Shown: positions 8,875 through 17,120 of the stretch, in pieces
How the letters are laid out: each line of letters starts with the position of its first letter
Numbering within the stretch: position 1 is the first letter of the stretch
Source: JBBROS01 sp965199595
Lineage (GTDB): Bacteria; Pseudomonadota; Alphaproteobacteria; Acetobacterales; Acetobacteraceae
DNA length: 64,000 nt
Direction of reading: 5' to 3'
NCBI GenBank assembly: GCA_965199595.1
Contig: OZ241182.1
Location: 2,046,001 to 2,110,000 of the forward strand
Position numbers and translations under genes: made by a program
Notes under the pieces: generated by a model
The model's database searches: none
What the model was told of the DNA's origin: nothing
What the model saw: the letters and a program-made list of their open reading frames with translations, nothing else

Positions 8875-9105
8875 CTACTCGTTCTCTTCGAAGCTCACGG
8901 CAACGTCGGCGTTGGCGGACAGGCGGACGGTGCCGTCCTCGATCTCGGCCACCAGACCGGTCGATATGTAGTGGTGCTTCTCGTCGCCTGAATCGGCCTT
9001 GGTGAGCTTGATGCGGTCGCCCTGGACGTGGTCCACGGTGCCGACATGCACACCATCGGCGCCGATGACCTTGGCGTGTTCCTTGATCTGGCTGAGGTCG
9101 GGCAT
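8875..9105 (-). CDS. DUF2171 domain protein
   Basis: This small 76-residue protein matches the pattern of DUF2171 proteins: an N-terminal helix (SQIKEHAKVIGADG), the core HVGTVDHVQGDRIKLTKAD, then HHYISTGLVAEIEDGTVRLS. It resembles a PRC-barrel-like beta fold. No signal peptide or membrane segment is visible. AAGGAT lies 8 bases before ATG 9105. The gene is convergent with iaaA and has no functional partner nearby. Its role is unknown. Confidence 0.85.
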   Translation of the reverse strand: MPDLSQIKEHAKVIGADGVHVGTVDHVQGDRIKLTKADSGDEKHHYISTGLVAEIEDGTVRLSANADVAVSFEENE

Positions 9106-9130
9106 GGTGAGATCCTTGTGCTGTGTGCGG

Positions 9131-9505
9131 TCATAACACCTGCCACAGCCTCAAGGTTGCCGACGGGATTACCGGGCCGCGCATCAGGGGAGCATATCGC
9201 GCACCGGTGACGGCACCGCCGGCGCGCAGCCTGGTGAACAGCGCCAGCTTCTCGGCTAACAGCGTCGGGTGGTCTTCCCGCTCGCAGCCGGCCAGGGAAA
9301 GCCGTTGGTGAACGAGCCGCGGCCCAGGATCACCTCGGCCCGGCCATCGGGGACGGCGTTCAGCGTGGAGACGCGCTGGAACACCCGAACCGGGTCATCG
9401 GAACTGACCACCGTCACCGCCGATCCCAGCCGGATGCGTGTGGTGCGCCCGGCTATGGCCGCCGACGCCGATGAAATCGACGCCCATGTGGACCGAGCCC
9501 TGAGG
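9131..9505 (-). pseudogene. Decayed luciferase-like (LLM class) monooxygenase fragment
   Basis: Two frames on the minus strand together encode part of an F420/FMN luciferase-like monooxygenase. AAIAGRTTRIRLGSAVTVV, then SSDDPVRVFQRVSTLNAV and GRAEVILGRGSFTNGFP, lie in one frame down to about 9300. After a one-base shift the other frame continues with EREDHPTLLAEKLALFTRLR and ends at the TGA at 9131-9133. About the first 40 and the last 200 residues of a typical 340-residue enzyme are missing. It is a truncated, frameshifted remnant. Confidence 0.75.
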
Positions 9506-9539
9506 CGCTGGCTTGGCGCGTCAGGGCACGGCCGGGCGG

Positions 9540-10529
9540 TCAGAGGTATTTGTCGGTGTAGGTGGCGGCGACGTCGATATTGGCGGCGGCGACAGCCGGG
9601 TCGAAGCTGGAGAGCATGCGCTTCACGGTTTCGGCCATGGCGGGCTGGATGCGCCCATTGTGCTGGAACGCATCGCGGTTGCGGGTGAAGGCGCTGGCAC
9701 AGACGTTCATGCCGACCGAGCACATGCCGGCCTGCAGGGAGTTGATGGCCTGCTCGGGCGTCGCGGTCTTCAGGAAGGTTACCGCTTCGAGGATGGCGGC
9801 GGCGGACCCGCGCACCGCGGCCTCGTTCTTGGGCAGCCAGGCGGCGTCGGCATACAGGCAGCCGCTGGCATAGGGTCCGCCGAAGATCGCCTGGGTGCCG
9901 GCGCTGTCCCGCGCATCGGCCAGGATCTTGATCTCGCCGCGGGCTTCCAGGTCCGCGATGATGGGGTCGAACAGGCTCAGCCCATCCACCTCGCCGCGCT
10001 CGAAGGCGCTCATGGCGGTTTGTGTGGTGCCGACGCCGATCGCCGCAACATCGGTGGGCTTCAGGCCGGCCTTGGCCAGCAGCTGCATGACGAACAGGTG
10101 CGTCGCGGAACCCGGGGCGGAGACGCCGATCTTGCGGCCCTTGAGGTCCGCCGGGGTCTTGATGGTGTCGGCCAACGCCTTGCGGACGCCGAGCACCAGG
10201 CCGCTGTTCTGTGCCTGCAGCACGAAGGCGGTCAGCTTGGCGTTCTTCGCGGCCATCAGGATGGTGTGTTCGTAGTAGCCGCAGGCGACATCCGAGCTGC
10301 CGCCCAGCACGGCCTGCATGGCGCGGGCGCCACCCGGGAACTGCGCGATCTCGGCCTCGACGCCGTGCTTGGCAAAAAGGTTCTGCCCGACGGCGACGAA
10401 GAACGGCATGTAGCCGTAAAGCGCGATGCCGCCGCCGGCAAAGCGCACCTTGGCGCGGGACTGCGCGAGGGCAGGGCGGGCCAGTGGTGCCGCCAGGGTG
10501 GCCAGCAGGGTGGTGCGACGGGTCAGCAT
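9540..10529 (-). CDS. ABC importer substrate-binding protein, NMT1/SsuA-TauA-like
   Basis: This 329-residue periplasmic binding protein belongs to the NMT1/THI5-like (SsuA/TauA) superfamily, which binds sulfonates, taurine, nitrate or thiamine-precursor pyrimidines. It has an N-terminal signal (LTRRTTLLATLAAPLARPAL, then AQ), the opening VRFAGGGIALYGYMPFFVAV, and the two-lobe segments DLKGRKIGVSAPGSATH and AFERGEVDGLSLFDPIIADL. ATG 10529 is chosen because GGAGG lies just upstream. It is the last gene of a three-gene minus-strand operon after the ATPase and the permease. Substrate cannot be fixed from sequence; an aromatic or sulfonated compound is possible. Confidence 0.9.
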   Translation of the reverse strand: MLTRRTTLLATLAAPLARPALAQSRAKVRFAGGGIALYGYMPFFVAVGQNLFAKHGVEAEIAQFPGGARAMQAVLGGSSDVACGYYEHTILMAAKNAKLTAFVLQAQNSGLVLGVRKALADTIKTPADLKGRKIGVSAPGSATHLFVMQLLAKAGLKPTDVAAIGVGTTQTAMSAFERGEVDGLSLFDPIIADLEARGEIKILADARDSAGTQAIFGGPYASGCLYADAAWLPKNEAAVRGSAAAILEAVTFLKTATPEQAINSLQAGMCSVGMNVCASAFTRNRDAFQHNGRIQPAMAETVKRMLSSFDPAVAAANIDVAATYTDKYL

Positions 10530-10551
10530 GGGTCGTGTCCTCCGATTGAAT

Positions 10552-11316
10552 TCAGTTGTCCCGAGGCGTATCCGCCCTCGGTTGCCACACCAGCAGGCGG
10601 CGCTCCACCAGCCCGACGCAGCCATCCAGCAACAGGGCGCAGGCCGTGAGCACCACGATGCCGGCGAACACCGTGTCCACATCGAACATGCCCTCGGCCT
10701 GCAGGATGAGATAGCCCACGCCCGCCGCGCTGCCGAGATATTCCGCGATGACGGCGCCCACGAAGGCCATGCCGACCGAGACGTGCAGCGAGCTGAACAC
10801 CCAGCTGAGCGCAGCCGGCAGATACACCTGGCGCACCAGCTGCTGCCGGGAGGCGCCCAGCATGCGCGCGCCGTTCAGCACGGTGGGGCTCACCTCGCGC
10901 ACACCCTGCAGCACGTTGAAGAACACGATGAAGAACACCAGCGTGAAGCCCAGCGCCACCTTGCTGCCCATTCCCAGCCCGAACCACATGGCGAAGATCG
11001 GCGCCAGGATCACCCGCGGCATGGCATTCGCCGCGTTGATGAACGGCGACAGCACCGCCTGCATCCGCGGACTAAGCCCCAGCCAAAGCCCGGCCGAGAT
11101 GCCGCCCACCGTGCCTGACGCAAAGGCCATCAGCGTCTCCGCGATGGTGACGCCCAGATGCGGCCAGATCTCCCCGGTGGCGAACCAGGTCCAGATCACC
11201 GCGGCGATCTTCACCGGCCGCCCGAAGAACAGCGGCGGCAGCAGGCCGGTGCTGGTGCCGACCTGCCATAACACGAGCAATGCCGCCGCAATGCCCAGGC
11301 GGCCCAGCGCGATCAT
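10552..11316 (-). CDS. ABC importer permease, SsuC/TauC-like
   Basis: This 254-residue inner-membrane permease has about six helices and the family EAA loop (RMLGASRQQLVRQVYLPAAL). It also has the typical helix SSLHVSVGMAFVGAVIAEYL and the ending in which a large hydrophobic stretch (VFAGIVVLTACALLLDGCVG) precedes a basic tail. It overlaps the upstream ATPase gene by 4 bases (11313-11316) and is followed 22 bases later by the binding protein, so all three are one operon. Confidence 0.92.
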   Translation of the reverse strand: MIALGRLGIAAALLVLWQVGTSTGLLPPLFFGRPVKIAAVIWTWFATGEIWPHLGVTIAETLMAFASGTVGGISAGLWLGLSPRMQAVLSPFINAANAMPRVILAPIFAMWFGLGMGSKVALGFTLVFFIVFFNVLQGVREVSPTVLNGARMLGASRQQLVRQVYLPAALSWVFSSLHVSVGMAFVGAVIAEYLGSAAGVGYLILQAEGMFDVDTVFAGIVVLTACALLLDGCVGLVERRLLVWQPRADTPRDN

Positions 11317-12107
11317 GCCGCGCGCGCGCCCTGGTAGGCCTTGACCACCTCATCCCGCAGCACCGCCCAGATCTCCTCCTGCAATGCCTGGAACGCCGGC
11401 GTCATGCGGATCTCGGCCACGTCACGCGGGCGCGGCAGGTCGATCACGAACTCGGCGATCGGCCGCGTGCCCGGCCCGGCGGACAGCACCACCACCCGGT
11501 CGCTCAGGCTGATCGCCTCCTCCAGGTCGTGCGTGATGAACAGCACGGACTTGCGGTTGGCCTGCCAGATGGCGAGCAGCTCGTTCTCCATCATCAGCCG
11601 CGTCTGCACGTCCAGCGCGCTGAACGGCTCGTCCATCAGCAGGATCGGCGGGTCCAGCACCAGGGTCTGGGCCAGCTGGGCGCGCTTGCGCATGCCGCCG
11701 CTCATCTGGTGCGGGTATTTGGCGCCATGCCCGGCGAGGCCGACGCGGGCGAGCCAGTCATCAGCCTGCCGCCGGGCCAGGGCGCGGGACGCGCCGGCGA
11801 ACTCCGGCCCGGCGGCCACGTTGTCCCGGGCGGAGCGCCAGGGCATCAGGCTCTCGGTCTGGAACAGGTAGCCGGCCTTGCGGTTCAGCCCGGTGAGCGG
11901 CTGGCCCTGGACCTTCACCGTGCCGCGCGTCGGCGCCAGCAGCCCGGCCGCGAGGTTCAGCAAAGTGCTCTTGCCACAGCCGGTAGGCCCGACGACGGAG
12001 ACGAACTCACCTTCGGCCACGTGCAGAGTCGTGTCGGCCACCGCGGTGTAGGCCGCACCACGCCGGCCGGCGAAGACGACCTCAACGTTCTCCAGTCTCA
12101 ACGCCAT
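11313..12107 (-). CDS. ABC importer ATPase, SsuB/TauB-like
   Basis: This 264-residue nucleotide-binding subunit has Walker A GPTGCGKST, signature MSGGMRKRAQLAQ, Walker B LLMDEPFSALD and the switch histidine (LFITHDLEEA). The MSGGM(R)(K/Q)R signature and the FSALDVQTR D-loop are typical of SsuB/TauB proteins. It is first in the three-gene minus-strand operon and overlaps the permease start by ATGA. It powers uptake of the ligand bound by the downstream SsuA/TauA-like protein. Confidence 0.94.
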   Translation of the reverse strand: MALRLENVEVVFAGRRGAAYTAVADTTLHVAEGEFVSVVGPTGCGKSTLLNLAAGLLAPTRGTVKVQGQPLTGLNRKAGYLFQTESLMPWRSARDNVAAGPEFAGASRALARRQADDWLARVGLAGHGAKYPHQMSGGMRKRAQLAQTLVLDPPILLMDEPFSALDVQTRLMMENELLAIWQANRKSVLFITHDLEEAISLSDRVVVLSAGPGTRPIAEFVIDLPRPRDVAEIRMTPAFQALQEEIWAVLRDEVVKAYQGARAA

Positions 12108-12282
12108 GCCGGTCCCCTAAGGCTGCCTTACGGCTTCAGGCCGGTATAGGGCGGCGCGCGGCCAGAGCAAGCAGGTTGTTAAGCCTGCCACGAAACCGCC
12201 GGAGGTCTGCCATATTGCGTCCTTGATGTGGATCGATAAGACGGGTGTGCGGCAGGATGGTCCAGGCCGCAGGAGAATGTCG

Positions 12283-12525
12283 ATGAAGCGCGCAGTTCTG
12301 GCCTTGCTGCTTCTGGGAGCAGCCACCGCCGCCCAGGCCCAGCCGTTCCGCCCGGGCCCGCCCGGCCCACCGCCCGGCTACGGTCAGGACTTCTGGCGCG
12401 AGCACCGCGATGGGCAGGAGGACTGGCGCCGCCGGGCCGAGTTCCGCGAGGCCGAGCATCGCCGCTGGGAATGGCGCCGCGCCCATTGCGTGCGCGACTA
12501 CCGCGGCCAGGAATACTGCCGCTGA
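12283..12525 (+). CDS. Small secreted proline- and arginine-rich hypothetical protein
   Basis: This 80-residue protein has a clean signal peptide (MKRAVLALLLLGAATAAQAQ) followed by a Pro/Gly-rich segment (PFRPGPPGPPPGYG) and then an Arg/Glu/Trp-rich tail with two cysteines near the end (RAHCVRDYRGQEYC). AGGAG at 12271-12275 sits 7 bases before ATG 12283, so this start is preferred over ATG 12277. Similar tiny periplasmic proteins occur in alphaproteobacteria, but no function is known. It is divergent from the SsuB-like operon. Confidence 0.7.
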   Translation: MKRAVLALLLLGAATAAQAQPFRPGPPGPPPGYGQDFWREHRDGQEDWRRRAEFREAEHRRWEWRRAHCVRDYRGQEYCR

Positions 12526-12801
12526 ACCTCGCCGCCCGCTCGCATTGACCTTGGCCCTGCCCGGACTGAACCGGGCTGGGCACGGCTGTGAAGGGCGGTA
12601 GTCGTAGGTTGAGCCTAGGCCCGCCGCGCTGGTGCCGGTGAAGCTGGGACCCGGGGTGCCGGACATGCTTACCACAGCCCGCTTCAGGCCTTGCTTCCAG
12701 CAAGGGAGGCTTGCGGCGCGCACGGCTGACATTCATCCGCAGGCTTTCCTTCGTTCGGCCCGGCTGCTCCAATGGCGCGTTGCGTGAACGGGAGGCTGGG
12801 T

Positions 12802-14163
12802 TTGGATCAGACTGACGGCTTGGAGCCAGCGCGCCGCCGTTGGGTGATGGGATGCGCGCTGCTGGGCGTGGTGCTCGCCGGGCTTGACAGCGCCATTGCC
12901 AACATCGCGCTGCCCACCATTGCGCGCGATCTGGCTGCGACGGATGCCGCGACGATCTGGGTGGTGAACAGCTACCAGCTCGCCGTCACCATCTGCCTGC
13001 TGCCCGCCGCGACGCTTGGCGAGTCCATGGGATTGAAGCGGGTATATGGCTTCGGCCTGGCGCTGTTCACCGTCGCCTCGCTGGCCTGCGCGCTGTCGCC
13101 GACCCTGCCGATCCTCGTGATGTCGCGCCTGCTGCAGGGCGTCGGCGGCGCCTGCATGGCGGCCTTGGGCGGCGCGCTCGTGCGGGCCATCTATCCGCGC
13201 GCGCAGCTGGGGCAGGGCTTTGCCGTGATCGCCCTGGCGGTCGCGCTGTCCGCGGCGCTCGGGCCGACCCTGGCGGCGCTGATCCTGTCGATCGCGCATT
13301 GGCCTTGGCTGTTCCTGGTCAATGTGCCTCTCGGGTTGGTCGCGGTGCCGCTGTTCATGGCCGTGACACCGGCGGGTGAACGACGGCATCGCCCGTTCGA
13401 CTGGGCGGGCGCGGCGTTGAATGCCGCGACGTTCGGCTTGATCGTGACCGGAGTGGACGGGCTGGGCGGCGATTCCCGGGGCCTTGCCCTTGCGGAACTG
13501 GCGGCCGGCGCCGTGTTCTGCGCGTTGCTGATCCGGCAGCAGGCCCGGCGCACCGCGCCGATGTTGCCGCTGGACCTGCTGCGGATCCGCCTGTTCGCGC
13601 TCTCGATGGGCACTTCGGTCTGCTCGTATTCCGCGCAGATCCTGGCCTATGTGTCGCTGCCCTTCCTGTTCCAGGTTGTCATGCACCGCAGTGCCGTGGC
13701 GACCGGGCTGCTGGTGACACCCTGGCCGTTGCTGGTGGCGGTTGCGGCGCCGATCGCCGGGCAGCTTTCGGGCCGGTATCCCGCAGCCGTGCTCGGCAGC
13801 ATCGGGCTGGCGGTGCTGACCTGCGGACTGATGCTGCTCGCGACAATGCCGGCGGTGCCGCAGGACTGGGACGTGGCCTGGCGCATGGGCATTTGCGGGA
13901 TTGGGTTCGGATTCTACCAGACTCCGAACAACATCACGCTGATGACTGCCGGGCCACCGCAGCGGAGCGGTGCCGCGAGCGGCATGGTTGCCGTGGCGCG
14001 GACCGTTGGCTGGTCGTTGGGCTCCGCCATCGTGGCGTTGATCTTCGGCTTGCGGGGCGGACAGGGTGCTGGGGCGTGCCTCTATGTCGCCGCGGGGTTT
14101 GCCGCGGTGGGTGCTGTCGTCAGCGTCTCGCGCACTGGGGCCGCGCCCAAGGCGGCGCTCTGA
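12802..14163 (+). CDS. MFS drug exporter, DHA2 (QacA/SmvA/EmrB) family
   Basis: This protein of about 454 residues is an inner-membrane major facilitator with many hydrophobic helices, probably 14. The first helix carries the DHA2 hallmark LDSAIANIALPTIARDL, followed by WVVNSYQLAVTICLLPAATL and the GESMGLKRVYGFGLALF loop (motif A region). Such proteins expel quaternary ammonium compounds, dyes or other toxicants by proton antiport. TTG 12802 follows GGGAGG by 6 bases; ATG 12772 in the same frame has no ribosome site. It stands alone and ends at a strong hairpin. Confidence 0.9.
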   Translation: MDQTDGLEPARRRWVMGCALLGVVLAGLDSAIANIALPTIARDLAATDAATIWVVNSYQLAVTICLLPAATLGESMGLKRVYGFGLALFTVASLACALSPTLPILVMSRLLQGVGGACMAALGGALVRAIYPRAQLGQGFAVIALAVALSAALGPTLAALILSIAHWPWLFLVNVPLGLVAVPLFMAVTPAGERRHRPFDWAGAALNAATFGLIVTGVDGLGGDSRGLALAELAAGAVFCALLIRQQARRTAPMLPLDLLRIRLFALSMGTSVCSYSAQILAYVSLPFLFQVVMHRSAVATGLLVTPWPLLVAVAAPIAGQLSGRYPAAVLGSIGLAVLTCGLMLLATMPAVPQDWDVAWRMGICGIGFGFYQTPNNITLMTAGPPQRSGAASGMVAVARTVGWSLGSAIVALIFGLRGGQGAGACLYVAAGFAAVGAVVSVSRTGAAPKAAL

Positions 14164-14164
14164 T

Positions 14165-14202
14165 GGTGCGGATCTGACGGAAAGAACCGTCAGATCCGCA
14201 CC
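14165..14202. terminator. Perfect 16-bp hairpin after the MFS gene
   Basis: GGTGCGGATCTGACGG (14165-14180) is followed by a 6-base loop and its exact complement (14187-14202). It begins one base after the MFS stop codon. There is no T-run on either side. It lies between the convergent MFS gene and the small membrane-protein gene, so a bidirectional terminator or transcript-end stabiliser is likely. Confidence 0.6.
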
Positions 14203-14284
14203 AATAGCTTCACTGGTGGGCCAAATGGCCCTGACGCTCGGGATTGAGGCTTCAGGTCTGGACCACTGGGCTGTCGCCCTCGGG

Positions 14285-14653
14285 TCACCAGGACAGGTGG
14301 TCGTGGAACATCCACTGCAGGCCAACACCGCACAGCCACAGTGCGCAGCCCAGGAAAGGCTCGCCGGGTGTGTCCTTCCGCGCCTGCCGAGCAGGCAGGA
14401 TGATGTAGGAGATGCCGGTGAACGCCACGCCCAGGATGATGGTTGAGACAAGCCAGGAGAACCAGCCAAGCACCGGGACCGCGGCGATGATCGGCTGCAG
14501 CCAGTCCGACATCCGGTCGTAGGCCAGGCCGCTGGCGACGACGGCTGGCACGTACCAGGTCCATTCCCACCACCGCATGCGTGGAATGATCATTCCCGGC
14601 GTCACGGTGAAGCGACCGATCTGCAGCGAGTGGCGGGAAAGGTGGATGGTCAT
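14285..14653 (-). CDS. Small integral membrane protein, unknown function
   Basis: This 122-residue protein has two or three hydrophobic segments (WWEWTWYVPAVVASGLAYD, VPVLGWFSWLVSTIILGVAF and LGCALWLCGVGLQWMF) and a short basic loop (LPARQARKD). There is no signal peptide, catalytic motif or recognised family. The Trp-rich character and codon use fit a real gene. It is convergent with the MFS gene and shares no obvious operon. Confidence 0.6.
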   Translation of the reverse strand: MTIHLSRHSLQIGRFTVTPGMIIPRMRWWEWTWYVPAVVASGLAYDRMSDWLQPIIAAVPVLGWFSWLVSTIILGVAFTGISYIILPARQARKDTPGEPFLGCALWLCGVGLQWMFHDHLSW

Positions 14654-14731
14654 GCGGCTTTGCTGATAGCGCAGTTGCGGCGTGTCGTCAGTCCGCTCCC
14701 GCGCCAGACCTCCCGCGCAGCCGAGGGGTCG

Positions 14732-15394
14732 TCAGCCGCCTCTGCTGAGGCGGTCCGGTCGCGCTCCCGCGGCCAGCAAGCCCTCCGACCGGCGCCGCCG
14801 GGCGGCGCCGACGCCAATCAACCCAGCTCCGAGCAGCGCCAGCGTGGCCGGTTCCGGAACCGACAGTGATGCAGGCGGAACCGCCAAGGTTGCAGAGGAA
14901 CTGTAGGGAGAATCGCCCGTGCTGTTGAAGCTGATCGTCAGGCTTGCCGGAGTATCGGTGTCGTTGATGAACGGGTCGTTCGCCGTGCCGAGCAGATAGA
15001 GCGAGCCGCTGGTGGTGATGCCAGGATTGTCGATGAAGCTGCGGGTCAGCACGCTGGAGGCCGTGAAGCTGAAGCTGCCACCCTGCCCATCACTGAACAC
15101 ATACAGGTTGTTCAGGACCTCGGCGACAGTCGTCCCAACGGTTTCTGAAAAGATGATGGTGCCGTTCAGCGTCCCGACACCCCCGGCGGCAGATTTGAAG
15201 CCGCCAGACGCCGAGATTTCGTATGTCGCTCCATTCTTCACGGTGAAGGTAGCGAGGTTGGAGGAAAGATCCAGAATCGGATTGAACTGGAACGAAGTTG
15301 ACACGGTCCCATCCGCGATCGGCACCGCGTGAGCTTGGCTCACGGCGACGACGAGAGACAGGGCGAGGGATGCGGCAGCCAGGGATTTTTTCAT
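14732..15394 (-). CDS. PEP-CTERM sorting-domain exported protein
   Basis: This 220-residue protein has a signal peptide (KKSLAAASLALSLVVAVSQA, then HA). Its body is beta-rich and Ser/Thr/Gly-rich and lacks Cys. Near the end is a textbook exosortase recognition signal: VPEPATLALLGAGLIG, a hydrophobic helix, then an arginine cluster. Such proteins are exported and processed by exosortase, often alongside exopolysaccharide production. An extra tail of about 18 residues follows the arginines, longer than usual. The molecular function of the body is unknown. Confidence 0.88.
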   Translation of the reverse strand: MKKSLAAASLALSLVVAVSQAHAVPIADGTVSTSFQFNPILDLSSNLATFTVKNGATYEISASGGFKSAAGGVGTLNGTIIFSETVGTTVAEVLNNLYVFSDGQGGSFSFTASSVLTRSFIDNPGITTSGSLYLLGTANDPFINDTDTPASLTISFNSTGDSPYSSSATLAVPPASLSVPEPATLALLGAGLIGVGAARRRRSEGLLAAGARPDRLSRGG

Positions 15395-15624
15395 GCGCCA
15401 ATCCTATGCGGCGCAACTTACCAGTTGGTTAACATCGAACCGATTCGCTTCATCGACCTACCATCCTCCGGAACCTCCGCACAGCAGGCGGCGATGCTGT
15501 ACCCACGTCACCGAATTGGTGAAGCTGATCCGCCGTGAAGGCCGGCGTAAGAGTCGCAAGGTTCGAATCCAACGGCTGTCGGCGAAGCTGTCCGCGGCAG
15601 TGATCTCCATCCGGATCTCGGGAT

Positions 15625-15922
15625 AGATTGCAGCCTTATCGACCATCTTGCCCGCGACGGTATTCCCCATGTCCCGTTCTTCCCGCTGGGCGGCTTCAAG
15701 CCGCTGCAGTCCTCGGCCCTGACCGCGGTGGCGAGGCAGCTGGGCGCTACGCCCATGCAGGCGGCGCTCGCCTGGCTTCTGCGGCGGTCACCCAACATCC
15801 TCCTGCTTCCGGGAACCTCGTCCGTGGCGCACCTGCGGGAGAACCTTGCCGCGGCCGAACTCCATCTGCCGGAAGACGTGATGCCGGTACTGGAGCAGAT
15901 TGCAACACACGCGGCAGCCTAG
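15625..15922 (+). pseudogene. Aldo/keto reductase, 3' remnant
   Basis: One open frame ending at the TAG at 15920-15922 encodes the C-terminal third of an aldo/keto reductase: IDHLARDGIPHVPFFPLGGF, QLGATPMQAALAWLLRRSPN, then LLPGTSSVAHLRENLAAAEL. These are the late barrel strands and the NADPH-binding 'PGTSS..HL.EN' segment. The N-terminal two thirds, with the catalytic Asp-Tyr-Lys-His tetrad, are absent; a stop codon at 15548-15550 closes the frame. No start with a ribosome site exists, so this is a truncated pseudogene. Confidence 0.75.
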
Positions 15923-16157
15923 GCCGCCGTGGCGGTGACTGTGGCTGGCCCGGGCACGGACGCGCGGGCTGCTTGAGGCGTAACGACACCTCGTCCGACC
16001 CGGTGGCCTCGGGTGGGTCGTCCATTCGGCTGGCAGATCATCGCGGCCGAGAGTAGACCGATCGCCGGGCTTCGGTGGCGATATGGTGTTGCTGCGCGGG
16101 GCGCTTGATCAAGCACCGCCTGCTCCTGGAGCATCCTACCATGACAGTCATGACGCG

Positions 16158-17120
16158 ATGACATCCACCTCCACCCCAGCCGCCCCCGGCGGCGAGCGGG
16201 CGGCGATCTCCGTCCAGGGCCTCACCAAGGTCTATGCGTCCGGCTTCAAGGCGCTCGATGGCATCGACCTCGACATTCGGCCGGGCGAGATCTTCGCACT
16301 CCTCGGCCCGAATGGGGCCGGCAAGACGACGCTGATCAGCATCATCTGCGGCATCGTCACCGCCAGCAGCGGCACGGTCCTGGCTGATGGGCACGACATC
16401 GTCCGCCACTACAAGGCCGCCCGGCGGTCGATCGGCCTGGTGCCGCAGGAGCTGAGCACCGACGCCTTCGAGACCGTCCAGGCCACCGTCCGCTTCAGCC
16501 GCGGGCTGTTCGGCAAGGCGGCCAACCCGGCCATCATCGAGAAGATCCTGCGCGACCTGTCACTATGGGACAAGCGGGACAGCAAGATCATCACGCTGTC
16601 CGGCGGCATGAAGCGTCGGGTGATGATCGCCAAGGCGCTGTCGCACGAGCCGCGCATCCTGTTCCTGGATGAGCCGACGGCCGGCGTGGATGTCGAACTG
16701 CGGCGTGACATGTGGGCGATGGTGCGGAGCCTGCGGGACAGCGGCGTGACGATCATCCTCACCACACACTACATCGAGGAGGCGGAGGAGATGGCGGACC
16801 GGGTCGGCGTCATCAGCAAGGGCCGGCTGATCCTGGTAGAGGACAAGGCGGCATTGATGCGCAAGCTTGGCAAGAGCCAGCTGACGCTCGCGGTGCAGCC
16901 GAAACTTGACCAGCTTCCCCCCGAGCTGGACGCCGGGCCGCTCGCGCTGTCTGACGACGGCACCACCCTGATCTATACCTACGACGCGAAGGGGGACGAC
17001 ACCGGGATCGCCGCCCTGATGCGACAGCTCGATAGGCTCGGCATCGGCGTCACCGGGCTCCAGACCCGGCAAAGCTCGCTCGAGGACATCTTCGTCAGCC
17101 TGGTGCACAATACGCCATGA
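16158..17120 (+). CDS. ABC exporter ATPase, YadG/CcmA-like
   Basis: This 320-residue ATPase has Walker A GPNGAGKTT, signature LSGGMKRRVMIAKAL, Walker B ILFLDEPTAGVD and the switch histidine in TTHYIEEAEEM. The C-terminal extension of about 80 residues and the ending SLEDIFVSL are typical of drug/polysaccharide ABC-2 exporters such as YadG and DrrA. ATG 16158 is chosen because family similarity starts soon after; ATG 16083 in the same frame would add 25 atypical residues. It overlaps the permease gene by ATGA. Its substrate is unknown. Confidence 0.92.
   Translation: MTSTSTPAAPGGERAAISVQGLTKVYASGFKALDGIDLDIRPGEIFALLGPNGAGKTTLISIICGIVTASSGTVLADGHDIVRHYKAARRSIGLVPQELSTDAFETVQATVRFSRGLFGKAANPAIIEKILRDLSLWDKRDSKIITLSGGMKRRVMIAKALSHEPRILFLDEPTAGVDVELRRDMWAMVRSLRDSGVTIILTTHYIEEAEEMADRVGVISKGRLILVEDKAALMRKLGKSQLTLAVQPKLDQLPPELDAGPLALSDDGTTLIYTYDAKGDDTGIAALMRQLDRLGIGVTGLQTRQSSLEDIFVSLVHNTP

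Noticed and set aside
12526..12801. Possible small gene between the secreted small protein and the MFS gene
   Set aside because: Open frames on both strands lack ribosome sites and family similarity; nothing supportable beyond the MFS leader.
15510..15590. tRNA-like sequence with a T-loop match (GGTTCGAATCC) and a 5-bp stem with 7-base loop upstream
   Set aside because: The T stem pairs at only two positions, the residue before the would-be anticodon is not T, and no acceptor stem can be formed.
15923..16157. Possible gene remnant between the aldo/keto reductase fragment and the YadG-like gene
   Set aside because: Short open frames exist on both strands, but none resembles a known family and no ribosome site is present.
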